Assembly: GCA_003575245.1 (NCBI GenBank)
Contig: NMQN01000890.1
Span: 1 to 12,259, forward strand
Origin: Candidatus Atribacteria bacterium 1244-E10-H5-B2
Lineage (GTDB): Bacteria; Atribacterota; JS1; SB-45; 34-128
Direction: 5' to 3'
DNA: 12,259 nucleotides
The translations under genes and the position numbers were made by a program. Of the stretch, positions 1 through 7,995 are shown in pieces (positions within the stretch are counted from its first letter, which is position 1; each line of letters starts with the position of its first letter). The notes below the pieces were generated by a model. That model had not been told where the DNA came from, did no database searches, and saw nothing but the letters and a program-made list of their open reading frames with translations.

Positions 1-599
1 TCTTCCTGTCCTTCAGCCCTGTATTGTTTGGCTATCCGTTCCCTTTCTGCTCTCATTCTATCAAAAATGAATTTTTCATTTTCTGGAGGCAAATCTACCC
101 GTTTAATCCTTACATCTACAATTTCTATTCCATAGGTTTTGGCTTTTTCATTACTTATCTCGGTGACTCTTTTCATAATACCTTCTCTTTTTTCCGAGAC
201 TATTTCGCTCATGTCAAATAATCCTAAGTCAACTCTCAATTCTGAATAGATAATGTCGTCTAATCTTGCCTGGGCACCATTTAAATCTCTAACGGTTTGT
301 AAGAATTTTAAAGGATCGATAATTTTCCAACGAGCATAATTGTCTACGATTAGAGTCTTTTTGTCTTTAGTAATGATTTCGGTGGGGGCAGCATCGTAAA
401 CTAATAGTCGGTCTTCAAAAAACACTACATTTTGAATAAAAGGAAGTTTCCAGTTTAAGCCAGGCTCTTTAATCGCTCTCATCGGTTTACCAAATTGTAA
501 AACAATTGCTTGTTTAGTTTCATCAACAATAAACAAACTTAAGTTAGCTAAGAATAAGATTGCTACAATAAGTATTATTAATAGTGTTCCTTTTTTCAT
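1..599 (-). CDS. hflC: HflC, SPFH/band-7 protease modulator (partial, C-terminus beyond window)
   Basis: HflC pairs with HflK to form the membrane complex that surrounds the FtsH protease and modulates its activity. About 199 N-terminal residues are present. They start MKKGTLLIILIVAILFLA, a single N-terminal membrane anchor (about residues 4-20), followed by the SPFH opening with ETKQAIVLQFGKP and PGLNWKLPF. The visible end, RMRAERERIAKQYRAEGQE, is the typical HflC helix that follows the SPFH domain. The start ATG (599-597) shares one base with the hflK stop (TAATG). A very strong ribosome site, AAGGAGGTGA at 616-607, lies inside the last hflK codons, so translation is probably coupled. The gene continues past position 1; E. 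coli HflC is about 334 residues, so roughly 60% is seen. The identification is firm because of the pairing with hflK. Confidence 0.93.
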   Translation of the reverse strand, partial: MKKGTLLIILIVAILFLANLSLFIVDETKQAIVLQFGKPMRAIKEPGLNWKLPFIQNVVFFEDRLLVYDAAPTEIITKDKKTLIVDNYARWKIIDPLKFLQTVRDLNGAQARLDDIIYSELRVDLGLFDMSEIVSEKREGIMKRVTEISNEKAKTYGIEIVDVRIKRVDLPPENEKFIFDRMRAERERIAKQYRAEGQE

Positions 600-1618
600 T
601 ACTTGGTCACCTCCTTAGAGGGAGCTGCGAGAATTTTTGTGTCACCTAATGGTAAAAGATTTATTAAGGATTGATTTTCTTCTAAATCAACTATTACTTT
701 ATTCATATTCGGAAAAATCTCTTCCATAGTTTCCAGATAAAGGCGAGCTTGAGTTATATATTCACCTTTTTTATATTCAGTTAAAATACTATTAAATTTT
801 GCAACATCACCCTCTGCTTTTTTTATTCTCTCAATCTTATAGCCTTCAGCTTCTTTGGTCATTTTTACTGCTTCTCCCCGGGCTTTTGGAATTAAATCAT
901 TTCTATATCCTTGTGCTTGATTTATATATCTGCTCTTATCTTCTTTGGCACTGGCTACATCTTTAAAGGCATCTTGTACTTCCTTGGGAGGATTAACATC
1001 TTGTAATTGAACTGCTACTATTAAAATTCCTGCTTTATAGGAATCTAAAAGTTTTTGAAGTAATTTCTTTGTCTCCTCCTGAATTTCATATTTCCCTACA
1101 GTGAGGGCTTCATCTATTTTTCTCTCTCCAATTACTTGTCTCAAAGTAGCTTCAGCGGCACTTCTGACTGTCTGTTCAGGTAAAATAATATTAAAAAGAT
1201 AGTTAACCGGATCTTTTATTTTGTATTGCACAATTGCTTCTGCACTGACAATATTCTCATCACCGGTTAACATCAGCGCCTCTATCGGAATTTCTCGGTA
1301 GCGAGCAGGTGGCCCAAAGCTAATAGTACGAAATCCTATTTCCACTCTTTTTACCTGAGTAACAGCTGGAGTAAGCACTGTTTCAATGGGGTAAGGTAGA
1401 TGATAATTAAGTCCCGGACTTTCTATACGAATAAATTTACCAAATCTTCTAATTACTCCTTGTTCATCAGGGGCAACTACGAAAATTCCACTGGCGAGAT
1501 AGAGAGCAATTACTAATACTAAAACAAAACCGAACATTTTCTTAGAATATTTTAATTTTGGTATTTTTTCAGCAAGATTAATAATCTTCTCTTTTTCTTC
1601 ATCATAAAAATCTGGCAT
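599..1618 (-). CDS. hflK: HflK, SPFH/band-7 FtsH modulator
   Basis: HflK is the partner of HflC in the membrane cage around FtsH, which governs access of membrane substrates to that protease. The 339-residue protein has a short charged cytoplasmic N-terminus (residues 1-28), one membrane segment (about 29-48) and the SPFH start VVAPDEQGVIRRFGKF. The SPFH domain follows, then an Ala/Glu/Lys-rich helical stretch (about 225-285) of the kind that forms the cage wall, with ITQARLYLETMEEIFPNMNKVIVD near the end. E. coli HflK is about 419 residues and has a Gly-rich N-terminal region that is absent here, as in many other phyla. The start is supported by AAAGGAGG at 1634-1627, 8 bases upstream. It is first in the hflK-hflC operon. 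A generic stomatin-like protein is the alternative, but the tandem arrangement makes HflK much more likely. Confidence 0.93.
   Translation of the reverse strand: MPDFYDEEKEKIINLAEKIPKLKYSKKMFGFVLVLVIALYLASGIFVVAPDEQGVIRRFGKFIRIESPGLNYHLPYPIETVLTPAVTQVKRVEIGFRTISFGPPARYREIPIEALMLTGDENIVSAEAIVQYKIKDPVNYLFNIILPEQTVRSAAEATLRQVIGERKIDEALTVGKYEIQEETKKLLQKLLDSYKAGILIVAVQLQDVNPPKEVQDAFKDVASAKEDKSRYINQAQGYRNDLIPKARGEAVKMTKEAEGYKIERIKKAEGDVAKFNSILTEYKKGEYITQARLYLETMEEIFPNMNKVIVDLEENQSLINLLPLGDTKILAAPSKEVTK
607..616 (-). promoter_or_regulatory. Strong Shine-Dalgarno of hflC inside the hflK 3' end
   Basis: Read on the minus strand this is AAGGAGGTGA, close to a full complement of the 16S rRNA 3' end, placed 7 bases before the hflC ATG. 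It overlaps the codons for the last HflK residues. It supports the chosen start of hflC and suggests that HflK and HflC are made in matched amounts from one mRNA. Confidence 0.85.
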
Positions 1619-1653
1619 GATAATTTCCTCCTTTGATTAATATTTGTATTAAA

Positions 1654-1682
1654 ACTATATCATTAATTCAAACTATTCTCAA
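1654..1682 (-). promoter_or_regulatory. Predicted sigma-70-type promoter of hflKC
   Basis: On the minus strand, TTGAGA (1682-1677) is followed after exactly 17 bases by TATAGT (1659-1654). This would place the transcription start near 1647, giving a leader of about 28 bases before the hflK ATG with its ribosome site inside. Predicted from sequence only. Confidence 0.65.
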
Positions 1683-1690
1683 ATAATTAT

Positions 1691-1725
1691 TCGTATCTCG
1701 TATCTCGTGAATCGTATCTCGCAAT
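1691..1725. repeat. Heptamer array, GTATNNC family (copy 1)
   Basis: Five consecutive 7-base units: TCGTATC, TCGTATC, TCGTGAA, TCGTATC, TCGCAAT. A 22-base stretch (1698-1719) recurs exactly, in inverted orientation, at 4193-4214. Looser units of the same type (TAGCGTA, then GTATCGA and GTATATA) continue to about 1797. No coding role is seen. Confidence 0.8.
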
Positions 1726-1768
1726 ATAGCGTACAGAATTTAGCGTAGAACGCGTAGAATAACTAGTA

Positions 1769-1797
1769 TCGAGTATATAGTATATATAGTATATAGC
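1769..1797. repeat. Degenerate GTATATA array (GTATNNC family)
   Basis: Units GTATCGA, GTATATA, GTATATATA and GTATATA follow each other, mostly with a 7-base period. The same GTATCGA...GTATATA succession recurs at 8076-8104. It appears to be a decayed extension of the array at 1691. Confidence 0.6.
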
Positions 1798-1814
1798 GAA
1801 GAAAATGTAAGTCG

Positions 1815-1845
1815 GAAGCCAGGAGCCAGAATCCAGGAGACAGAA
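1815..1845. repeat. Heptamer array, NAGCCAG family (copy 1)
   Basis: Four 7-base units can be read: AAGCCAG, GAGCCAG, AATCCAG, GAGACAG. The 31-base stretch matches 8036-8066 in the same orientation at 29 of 31 positions. It is non-coding and lies next to GTATNNC arrays in both places. Confidence 0.8.
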
Positions 1846-1864
1846 TAATTTCGTATCTTATATT

Positions 1865-1898
1865 TGGTTAACTGGTAAAGTAAATTAGTTAATTACTA
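1865..1898. repeat. GGTTAACTGG-type short-period repeat (copy 1)
   Basis: TGGTTAA, CTGGTAA, AGTAAAT and TAGTTAA follow with a 7-base spacing. GTTAACTGG here reappears inverted as CCAGTTAAC at 4011-4019, and related words fill 4011-4180 and 11251-11337. The remaining bases to the promoter at 1938 are AT-rich and show nothing recognisable. Confidence 0.55.
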
Positions 1899-1937
1899 AA
1901 TTGATTTATTGGTCAATCGGAGAATTAATAAATTTTC

Positions 1938-1966
1938 TTGAAAAGAAAAATTAAAAAAGCTATAAT
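1938..1966 (+). promoter_or_regulatory. Predicted sigma-70-type promoter of the fba-pfk operon
   Basis: TTGAAA (1938-1943), a 17-base spacer and TATAAT (1961-1966) form a near-consensus promoter in an A-rich setting. Transcription would start near 1973, leaving a leader of about 90 bases. The leader holds a small palindrome, TAGTTAACTA (2021-2030), but no recognisable riboswitch. Such a strong promoter fits a highly expressed glycolytic operon. Confidence 0.75.
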
Positions 1967-2063
1967 AATTAAAATTTAAAAGTTATCAAGCAAAACAAGA
2001 AATAAGGCAATATCTATAATTAGTTAACTATAGGTAGAGCAAAAAATGAAAGGGGAAGGGAAG

Positions 2064-2930
2064 ATGTCTTTTGTAACCACTAAAGAGATGTTAAAAGAAG
2101 CTCAAAAGGGGAGGTATGCAGTCGGTGCTTTTAACGCGAATAATATGGAGATTATTCAGGCAATAGTAGAAACTGCCGAAGAAGAAAAAGCGCCGGTGAT
2201 CTTACAAGCTTCTCAGGGAGCTATAAAATATGCGGGATTAGATAGTATTGTAGCTATGGTTAAAGTCATGGCTGAAAAAGCAAAAGTACCAGTAGCTTTA
2301 CATTTAGATCATGGAACAGATTATTATCAAAATATAAAATGTTTAAGAGCAGGATTTACCTCTCTAATGTTTGATGGGTCAAAATTACCATTCGATGGAA
2401 ATGTAAAGATGACTAAAAAAGTAGTGGAGATGGCTCACGCCTGTGATATTCCGGTAGAAGCAGAATTAGGACAGATAGGTAAGATGGACGATAGTGATGA
2501 ACCGGGGGTAGCGTTAGAGAGAGTAAAAGAGAGTATGGCGGTTCCAGAGGAAGCTGTAAAATTTGTTGAGTTAACCGAGATAGATTTTTTAGCAGCCGCC
2601 GTGGGAACGATTCACGGATGTCGAACTCCTTTTGCAAAGTTAGATATCCCTCGTATCGAGAGAATAAGAGAATTAACCGGAGTTCCTTTGGTTTTACATG
2701 GAGCCTCCGGGGCCAATGATGAAGAGATTAAAAAAGGCATTGCCGCAGGAATATGCAAGATCAATATTGATACTCGCATCAAGATGAAATTTATAGAAAA
2801 AATGAGGGAGATAATAAAAACTAATCCCGAAGAGATTGACCCTCGCAAAATATTGGGACCAGCAAAAGAGGCAGCCAAAGAAATTATTCGTGATAGAATA
2901 AGAGTTTTTGGTTGTAATGGAAAGGCGTGA
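2064..2930 (+). CDS. fba: Class II fructose-bisphosphate aldolase
   Basis: This Zn-dependent aldolase reversibly cleaves fructose-1,6-bisphosphate to glyceraldehyde-3-phosphate and dihydroxyacetone phosphate in glycolysis and gluconeogenesis. From the chosen start it is 288 residues, normal for the short class II/tagatose-type group. It begins MSFVTTKEML and has GAFNANNMEI near residue 21. HLDHG at 80-84 provides the catalytic Asp82 and ligand His83. EAELGQIG is at 132-139, GTIHG carries His184, LHGASG carries His212, and KINIDT (232-237) is the substrate-binding Asn-x-Asp motif. An ATG six codons upstream (2046) is less likely: AGGGGAAGGG (2051-2060) is a ribosome site placed for 2064, and family proteins start here. 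The gene ends overlapping the PFK start. Tagatose-bisphosphate aldolase cannot be excluded from sequence, but the PFK partner favours FBA. Confidence 0.94.
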   Translation: MSFVTTKEMLKEAQKGRYAVGAFNANNMEIIQAIVETAEEEKAPVILQASQGAIKYAGLDSIVAMVKVMAEKAKVPVALHLDHGTDYYQNIKCLRAGFTSLMFDGSKLPFDGNVKMTKKVVEMAHACDIPVEAELGQIGKMDDSDEPGVALERVKESMAVPEEAVKFVELTEIDFLAAAVGTIHGCRTPFAKLDIPRIERIRELTGVPLVLHGASGANDEEIKKGIAAGICKINIDTRIKMKFIEKMREIIKTNPEEIDPRKILGPAKEAAKEIIRDRIRVFGCNGKA

Positions 2931-3967
2931 TGAATATGGTTAGAAGATTAGGTATTTTAACCGGGGGAGGAGATTGTTCCGGATTAAATCCGACTATCAG
3001 AGGAGCAGTATACCGAGCTCAGGATTATAATTATGAAGTATATGGTATTCAAGAAGGGTGGAGAGGATTAGTAAAAGGTGATATAAATCCCCTAAATTTA
3101 AGTGAGGTAAGAGAAATAATTGATCAAGGAGGAACTATTTTAGGGACTTCGAGATTAAATCCTTATAAAATAGATAATGGTATTAAAAAGGTTCTTAATT
3201 CAATAAAAAAGTTTAAATTAGGTGCGATAATAGCTATTGGCGGAGAAGATACTTTAGGTGTAGCCAACAGAATATTTAAAGAGGAAAATGTCAAATTGGT
3301 TGGTGCTCCCAAGACTATGGATAATGATCTTAGCGGGACTGACTATACCTTTGGATTCGATAGCTCAGTTACCTGGGCGATTAAGGCGATGCGAAGCCTT
3401 CAAGATAGTGGACGATCTCATCGCCGAATAATGGTTTTAGAAGTAATGGGAAGACATGCCGGTTGGGTTGCTTTATTTACCGGTATGGCTTCTGGTGCAG
3501 ATTGGACCCTTATTCCTGAAAAAAAAGCAGATATAAAGAAAATGTGTCAGCATTTAAAGGAAGTCTATAAAAAGAACAAGTATGCTTCTGTTGTGATATC
3601 AGAAGGAACAACTCTTCCTGGCATAAATGTCGAGAAGGAAAGATTAGACCAATTTGGACATATGATATTACGCAATAGAGGAGTGGGAAATCTTCTGGCT
3701 GATTTAATTAAAAAGAATACCGGCATTGAAACTCGCCATGCAGTTATAGGTCATATTCAAAGAGGGGGTTCTCCTACACTTTTCGACCGTATTTTAGGTC
3801 TTAGGTGTGGAGTTACTGCCGTAGATCTGATTGCTCAAGGAAAGTTTGGCTACATGGCCGCCCTTAAAGGCAGTGAAGCAATAGGAGTGCCTTTAGAAAA
3901 AGCGGTAAGTAAACTTAAAGTGGTAGATAAAAAATGGTGGAAATTAGCACAAGTATTTTTTAAATAA
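2930..3967 (+). CDS. pfkA: 6-phosphofructokinase, PPi-type active site
   Basis: PFK phosphorylates fructose-6-phosphate to fructose-1,6-bisphosphate. The protein (345 residues) has LTGGGDCSGLNP at the N-terminus, GGED (104-107), PKTMDND (127-133) with catalytic Asp131, MGRHAGW (173-179), SEG (224-226) and IQRGGSPTLFDR (276-287). ATP enzymes have GGDG and PGT(I)DND. Here the two discriminating positions are Asp107 and Lys128, the pattern of pyrophosphate-dependent enzymes, so PPi rather than ATP is the likely donor and the reaction would be reversible. The reading frame also allows GTG at 2927 and ATG at 2936. ATG 2930 forms a TGATG overlap with the aldolase stop, while 2936 best fits the usual N-terminal length; AAAGG lies at 2921-2925. 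The pair is clearly one operon. The gene symbol is generic. Confidence 0.92.
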   Translation: MNMVRRLGILTGGGDCSGLNPTIRGAVYRAQDYNYEVYGIQEGWRGLVKGDINPLNLSEVREIIDQGGTILGTSRLNPYKIDNGIKKVLNSIKKFKLGAIIAIGGEDTLGVANRIFKEENVKLVGAPKTMDNDLSGTDYTFGFDSSVTWAIKAMRSLQDSGRSHRRIMVLEVMGRHAGWVALFTGMASGADWTLIPEKKADIKKMCQHLKEVYKKNKYASVVISEGTTLPGINVEKERLDQFGHMILRNRGVGNLLADLIKKNTGIETRHAVIGHIQRGGSPTLFDRILGLRCGVTAVDLIAQGKFGYMAALKGSEAIGVPLEKAVSKLKVVDKKWWKLAQVFFK

Positions 3968-3975
3968 CGAAACTA

Positions 3976-4003
3976 GTGTAGAGCGTATAGGGTATCTAAT
4001 ATA
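3976..4003. repeat. GTATNNC-family array after the pfk gene
   Basis: GTGTAGA, GCGTATA, GGGTATC and TAATATA follow in 7-base register, starting 9 bases after the pfk stop. It is a degenerate member of the same family as 1691-1725. No hairpin plus T-run terminator was found after pfk. Confidence 0.55.
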
Positions 4004-4010
4004 TAGTTAT

Positions 4011-4180
4011 CCAGTTAACCTGTTTGCCAGTTACCAGTTAAATTAGTCGTTAGTGAATGGTGAATAGTCGTTAGTTTGAAATACAAGTTCTCAGTTGCAA
4101 GATGGGAGTTGGTTGATACAGTTAGTCAACCTGGTTTTAATTCTTCAACCGGGTAACCGGTAAACTGGTTTAAATGGCTA
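4011..4180. repeat. GTTAACTGG/CCAGTTAAC-type repeats with an 11-bp direct repeat
   Basis: CCAGTTA and related words recur at 4011-4046, and GGGTAAC, CGGTAAA and CTGGTTTAA recur at 4151-4173, in both orientations. Between them TAGTCGTTAGT occurs twice (4044-4054 and 4065-4075) around a GTGAATGGTGAATAG core. The stretch has no reading frame of note. It makes up most of the gap between pfk and dnaE. Confidence 0.6.
4113..4141 (+). promoter_or_regulatory. Possible promoter of dnaE
   Basis: TTGATA (4113-4118), a 17-base spacer and TTTAAT (4136-4141) would start transcription near 4148, about 90 bases before the chosen dnaE start. Match and spacing are reasonable, but it lies in repeat-rich AT-biased DNA, so a chance match is possible. 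Confidence 0.4.
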
Positions 4181-4192
4181 ACCATCTTCACA

Positions 4193-4214
4193 AGATACGA
4201 TTCACGAGATACGA
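4193..4214. repeat. Heptamer array, inverted exact copy of 1698-1719
   Basis: The units GATACGA, TTCACGA and GATACGA repeat with a 7-base period, and the 22 bases equal the reverse complement of 1698-1719. It lies just upstream of the dnaE ribosome site. Read in the dnaE frame it would encode KIRFTRYE-like residues, which argues against the upstream ATG at 4174 as the real start. Confidence 0.85.
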
Positions 4215-4236
4215 ATTAAAGCTGGGGGGTTTTATC

Positions 4237-7200
4237 GTGTGGCACGCAAACTTTGTTCACCTACATGTACATACCGAATACAGTCTCTTGGATGGAGCCT
4301 GCCGAATATCAGAATTAGTCGCTCAAGCTAAAAAGCATAAAATGCCTGCCTTGGCTATTACCGATCACGGGGTTATGTATGGAGCCATACAATTTTACAA
4401 AGAAGCTATTCGACAGGGAGTAAAACCTATAATTGGTTGTGAAATGTATCTTGCCCACCAAAGTAGGCTTGATAAATCCTCTCAAAGAAAAGAAACCCCT
4501 CATCATTTAATACTGCTGGTTAAAAACAATGAAGGCTATAAGAATTTAATAAAGTTAGTCACTTTATCTTATCTGGAAGGTTTTTATTATAAACCAAGAA
4601 TTGATAAAGAAATATTAAGGGAACATAGCAATGGATTAATTGCTCTTTCAGCCTGTTTGAAAGGAGAAATTTCTCAATGCATTTTACAGAAAAATATTAA
4701 GAAAGCAAAAGAAGTGGCACTTGATTTTTTAGATATTTTTGGAGAAGATAATTTTTATTTAGAATTACAAAAAAACGGCATTCCCGAACAGGAAATTGTA
4801 AATGAAAATCTCATTGAGATAAGCCAGGAACTCTCTATTCCTGTAATAGCGAGCAATGATATCCATTATATAAACAAGGAAGATGCTCGAGCCCACGAAA
4901 TTTTACTTTGTATCCAAACCGCTACTAATTTAAATGACCCCAAACGTTTAAAATTTGCTACCGATGCATTTTATTTTAATTCTCCAGAGGAAATGAAAAA
5001 AAATTTCTCAAAAGTTCCTCAAGCCCTCGAAAATACTCTTCGTATTGCCGAAAAATGTAATTTAGAAATTGATTTTAGGAAAGCTCAATTACCAGAATTT
5101 AAAATTCCTCCTGAATATAATATTAACACTTATTTAAAAGAACTTTGCTATAAAGGACTTAATGGCAGATATTCTAAGGTTACAAAACAATTAGAGGAGA
5201 GGTTGGAGTACGAACTTTCAGTTATTAAAAAGATGGAATTTGAACCTTATTTTTTAATTGTGTGGGACTTTGTAAGATATGCCAAAGAAAAGGGAATTAT
5301 GGTGGGACCCGGCCGAGGTTCTGCAGCAGGGAGTTTAGTCGCCTATTGTCTAAATATTACCAATATTGACCCTATAGCATACGGATTGCTGTTTGAAAGA
5401 TTTTTAAATCCTGAAAGAATAAGTATGCCAGATTTTGATATTGATTTTTGTTATGAACGAAGAGAAGAAGTAATTGAATATGTTTCTAAAAAATATGGTA
5501 ATGATAAAGTAGCTCAGATAATTACTTTTGGTACTATGGCAGCCAGAGCTGCTGTTAGAGATGTAGGAAGAGCATTAGGAATTCCCTATGCTCGAGTGGA
5601 TACTATCGCTAAAATGATCCCTTGGGAACCCAATATTACCATAGAAAAGGCCTTAAAGATGGAAAGTCGACTCAAAGAGTTAATGAAAAACGATGAGGAT
5701 ATAAAAAAGTTAATTGAGACGGCTTCTTCTTTAGAAGGTTTAGCACGACATGCTTCTACTCATGCTGCGGGTATAGTTCTTTCTCGAAAGCCACTGACTG
5801 ATTATGTTCCTCTACAAAATACAGCAGAAGGAGAAATATGTACCCAGTATGCTATGGCTGAATTAGAAGAACTGGGATTATTGAAGATGGATTTTTTAGG
5901 ACTTCGCACTTTGACTGTTATAAGCAATGCCTTAAAAATAATAAAACATACTCGGGGAGAAGAGCTTGATATAAACAAGATTCATTTGGATGATAAAAAA
6001 GTATACAAGATGTTGTCTAAAGGAAACTGTGCAGGTATTTTCCAATTAGAGAGCGAGGGGATGAGAGATTTAGTTAAAAGATTAAAACCTGAAAATATAG
6101 AAGATATTACTGCCTTGCTGGCATTGTATAGACCAGGACCTTTGGGGAGCGGTATGATCGAGGATTTCATTAATAGGAAGAAGGGAATTATAGAAATTAA
6201 ATATGCACATCCTCGATTAGAATCTGTATTAAAAGAAACTTATGGAGTAATCGTTTATCAGGAACAGGTTATGAAAATTGCCAGTGAATTGGCCGGATTT
6301 ACTTTGGGGCAAGCAGATATCCTGCGAAAAGCTATGGGGAAAAAACAGAAAGTAGTGATGGAAAAACAACGGGAACTTTTTATAAAAGGTGCTCAAAAAG
6401 ATAATATTAGAAAAAATACAGCTGCTGAAATATTTGATTTGATTGCCTATTTTGCCGGATATGGTTTTAATAAATCTCACAGTGTTTCTTATGCTTTTAT
6501 CTCATACCAGACTGCCTATTTAAAAAATCATTATACAATAGAATATATGGCTTCTTTACTTACCAGTATTATGGGAAACAACGATAAGGTAGCTTTGTAT
6601 ATAAAAGAATGCCGGAATATGAATATTGAAATACTACCTCCCGATATAAATCAGAGTTTAGTAAATTTCACTGTAGTAGAGGGTAAGGCTATTCGTTTTG
6701 GGTTAGCTGCTGTGAAAAATGTTGGCGAGAAAGCTATAAAAAGCATTATTGAAGATCACGAAAAAAATTATAATTTTACTTCTTTGCTCAGTTTTTGCCA
6801 GAGAGTTGATTTAAGAGTTGTAAATAAGAGGGTAATCGAAAGTTTAATAAAGTGTGGTGCCTTCGATTCTGTTGGTGCAAGAAGATCCCAATTATTGGCA
6901 GTTTTAGATGTATCATTAAAAAACGGGCAAGAATATCAAAAATCTAAGAGAAATGGACAGACTTCAATCTTTGATCTTTTCGAAGAAAATAGCCTATATA
7001 AAAATAGCGGTAATTATCAAGATAAATTACCAGATATATCAGAATTTTCTAAAAATGAACTTTTAGCTATGGAGAAGGAAATGTTAGGATTATATATTTC
7101 CTATCACCCGTTGAATGATTATAAGGAAAGATTAAAGAAAATTGTAACTTCTACCTCAATTGAATTAGCTAACTTTTCAGATAGAAGTAGAGTAGTTTTA

Positions 7201-7725
7201 GCGGGAGTGATTAATAATTTTAAAAGAAAGAGTACTAAAAATGGGAATCTTATGGCATTTATTACTTTAGAAGATTTAGAGGGTACTGTAGAAATAATAG
7301 CGTTTCCTAAGGTTTACGAAAAATGCAAAGAAATGATAAAAAAAGATGAGATTGTCATAACAGAAGGACGGCTTGACGTGGCAGAAGGAAAGACAAAAAT
7401 TATTGCTGAGAAAATATCTCTTTTAGGAGAATACATAAAAAATAAAAAACCTACTTCTAAAACAAAAGAGAAGAATCATAATCTTGCTGAAGAACTTCAT
7501 CTTGAGATTAACACTGAAAAAAATGAATCTAATCTTCTAAGAAAGTTAAAAGAATTATTTTACGATTATCCAGGGAAAAGTCAAGTAGTGCTTCATTTTA
7601 AGGATAAGGATAAAACTATATTACATGCCATAGATAAAAAATATTCAGTTAACGTTGATGATAAATTTATGGAAGAGATTCGTGGAATTTTAGGAAATGA
7701 AAAAATATGGACAGAAAAATATTAA
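4237..7725 (+). CDS. dnaE: DNA polymerase III alpha subunit, replicative polymerase
   Basis: This is the catalytic subunit of the chromosomal replicase. From the GTG at 4237 it is 1162 residues, almost the length of E. coli DnaE (1160). The N-terminal PHP domain starts FVHLHVHTEYSLLDGA. All usual metal positions appear present: His10, His12, Asp43/His44, Glu69, His89/90, Cys140, Asp208, His210. The polymerase core has GPGRGSAAGS and PDFDIDF with Asp401 and Asp403, plus a third Asp near 552 in LLKMDFLGLRTL. QTSIFDLF (908-915) looks like the internal beta-clamp binding motif, and an OB fold follows (about 985-1065). GGGGGG at 4224-4229, 7 bases before the GTG, supports this start. An ATG at 4174 would add 21 residues made from repeat DNA with no family counterpart. 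Confidence 0.96.
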   Translation: MWHANFVHLHVHTEYSLLDGACRISELVAQAKKHKMPALAITDHGVMYGAIQFYKEAIRQGVKPIIGCEMYLAHQSRLDKSSQRKETPHHLILLVKNNEGYKNLIKLVTLSYLEGFYYKPRIDKEILREHSNGLIALSACLKGEISQCILQKNIKKAKEVALDFLDIFGEDNFYLELQKNGIPEQEIVNENLIEISQELSIPVIASNDIHYINKEDARAHEILLCIQTATNLNDPKRLKFATDAFYFNSPEEMKKNFSKVPQALENTLRIAEKCNLEIDFRKAQLPEFKIPPEYNINTYLKELCYKGLNGRYSKVTKQLEERLEYELSVIKKMEFEPYFLIVWDFVRYAKEKGIMVGPGRGSAAGSLVAYCLNITNIDPIAYGLLFERFLNPERISMPDFDIDFCYERREEVIEYVSKKYGNDKVAQIITFGTMAARAAVRDVGRALGIPYARVDTIAKMIPWEPNITIEKALKMESRLKELMKNDEDIKKLIETASSLEGLARHASTHAAGIVLSRKPLTDYVPLQNTAEGEICTQYAMAELEELGLLKMDFLGLRTLTVISNALKIIKHTRGEELDINKIHLDDKKVYKMLSKGNCAGIFQLESEGMRDLVKRLKPENIEDITALLALYRPGPLGSGMIEDFINRKKGIIEIKYAHPRLESVLKETYGVIVYQEQVMKIASELAGFTLGQADILRKAMGKKQKVVMEKQRELFIKGAQKDNIRKNTAAEIFDLIAYFAGYGFNKSHSVSYAFISYQTAYLKNHYTIEYMASLLTSIMGNNDKVALYIKECRNMNIEILPPDINQSLVNFTVVEGKAIRFGLAAVKNVGEKAIKSIIEDHEKNYNFTSLLSFCQRVDLRVVNKRVIESLIKCGAFDSVGARRSQLLAVLDVSLKNGQEYQKSKRNGQTSIFDLFEENSLYKNSGNYQDKLPDISEFSKNELLAMEKEMLGLYISYHPLNDYKERLKKIVTSTSIELANFSDRSRVVLAGVINNFKRKSTKNGNLMAFITLEDLEGTVEIIAFPKVYEKCKEMIKKDEIVITEGRLDVAEGKTKIIAEKISLLGEYIKNKKPTSKTKEKNHNLAEELHLEINTEKNESNLLRKLKELFYDYPGKSQVVLHFKDKDKTILHAIDKKYSVNVDDKFMEEIRGILGNEKIWTEKY

Positions 7726-7762
7726 AGAATAATAAAAATTACTATTAGAGGGTTTATTTGTA

Positions 7763-7990
7763 ATGTGGAAAGTTATTTATATCGCTAAGGATATTTTATT
7801 AGCCGGAAACTTAGAAAAAATGTTAAAAGAAAAAGGGATTGCAACTATTTTAAACCAATTAGAAGTGGGGAAAGATGAATTAAACGGAAATGTAGAGATA
7901 TTAGTTCCTAAATGCGAAACTCAAGAAGCAGTTGATTTAATCAGTCAAGCCCTGATTTATGATGATGATTTATTAGATGATGATAATTAG
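7763..7990 (+). CDS. Small DUF2007-like protein
   Basis: A 75-residue protein starting MWKVIYIAKDILLAGNLEKM, with GIATILNQ in the middle, VEILVPKCETQEAVDLIS near residues 45-62 and an acidic tail DDDLLDDDN. The pattern of a Trp-Lys-Val-Ile/Val-Tyr start, a helix, and a VEILVP strand followed by a helix is that of the DUF2007 family, small alpha/beta proteins named 'putative signal transducing protein' with no established function. It lies 37 bases after dnaE on the same strand and is probably co-transcribed with it. AGAGGG at 7747-7752 is a modest ribosome site 10 bases upstream. The assignment rests on recalled pattern and size, and no specific role is claimed. Confidence 0.7.
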   Translation: MWKVIYIAKDILLAGNLEKMLKEKGIATILNQLEVGKDELNGNVEILVPKCETQEAVDLISQALIYDDDLLDDDN

Positions 7991-7995
7991 TATAG

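Noticed and set aside
24..221. Plus-strand 65-codon frame at the left edge
   Set aside because: It is antisense to hflC, which is well supported by its family motifs.
1691..1898. Possible CRISPR array
   Set aside because: Units are 7 bases with no spacers of 25-40 bases and no cas genes nearby.
1967..2063. Riboswitch or leader peptide upstream of the aldolase
   Set aside because: The leader of about 90 AT-rich bases has only a short palindrome and no conserved aptamer-like core.
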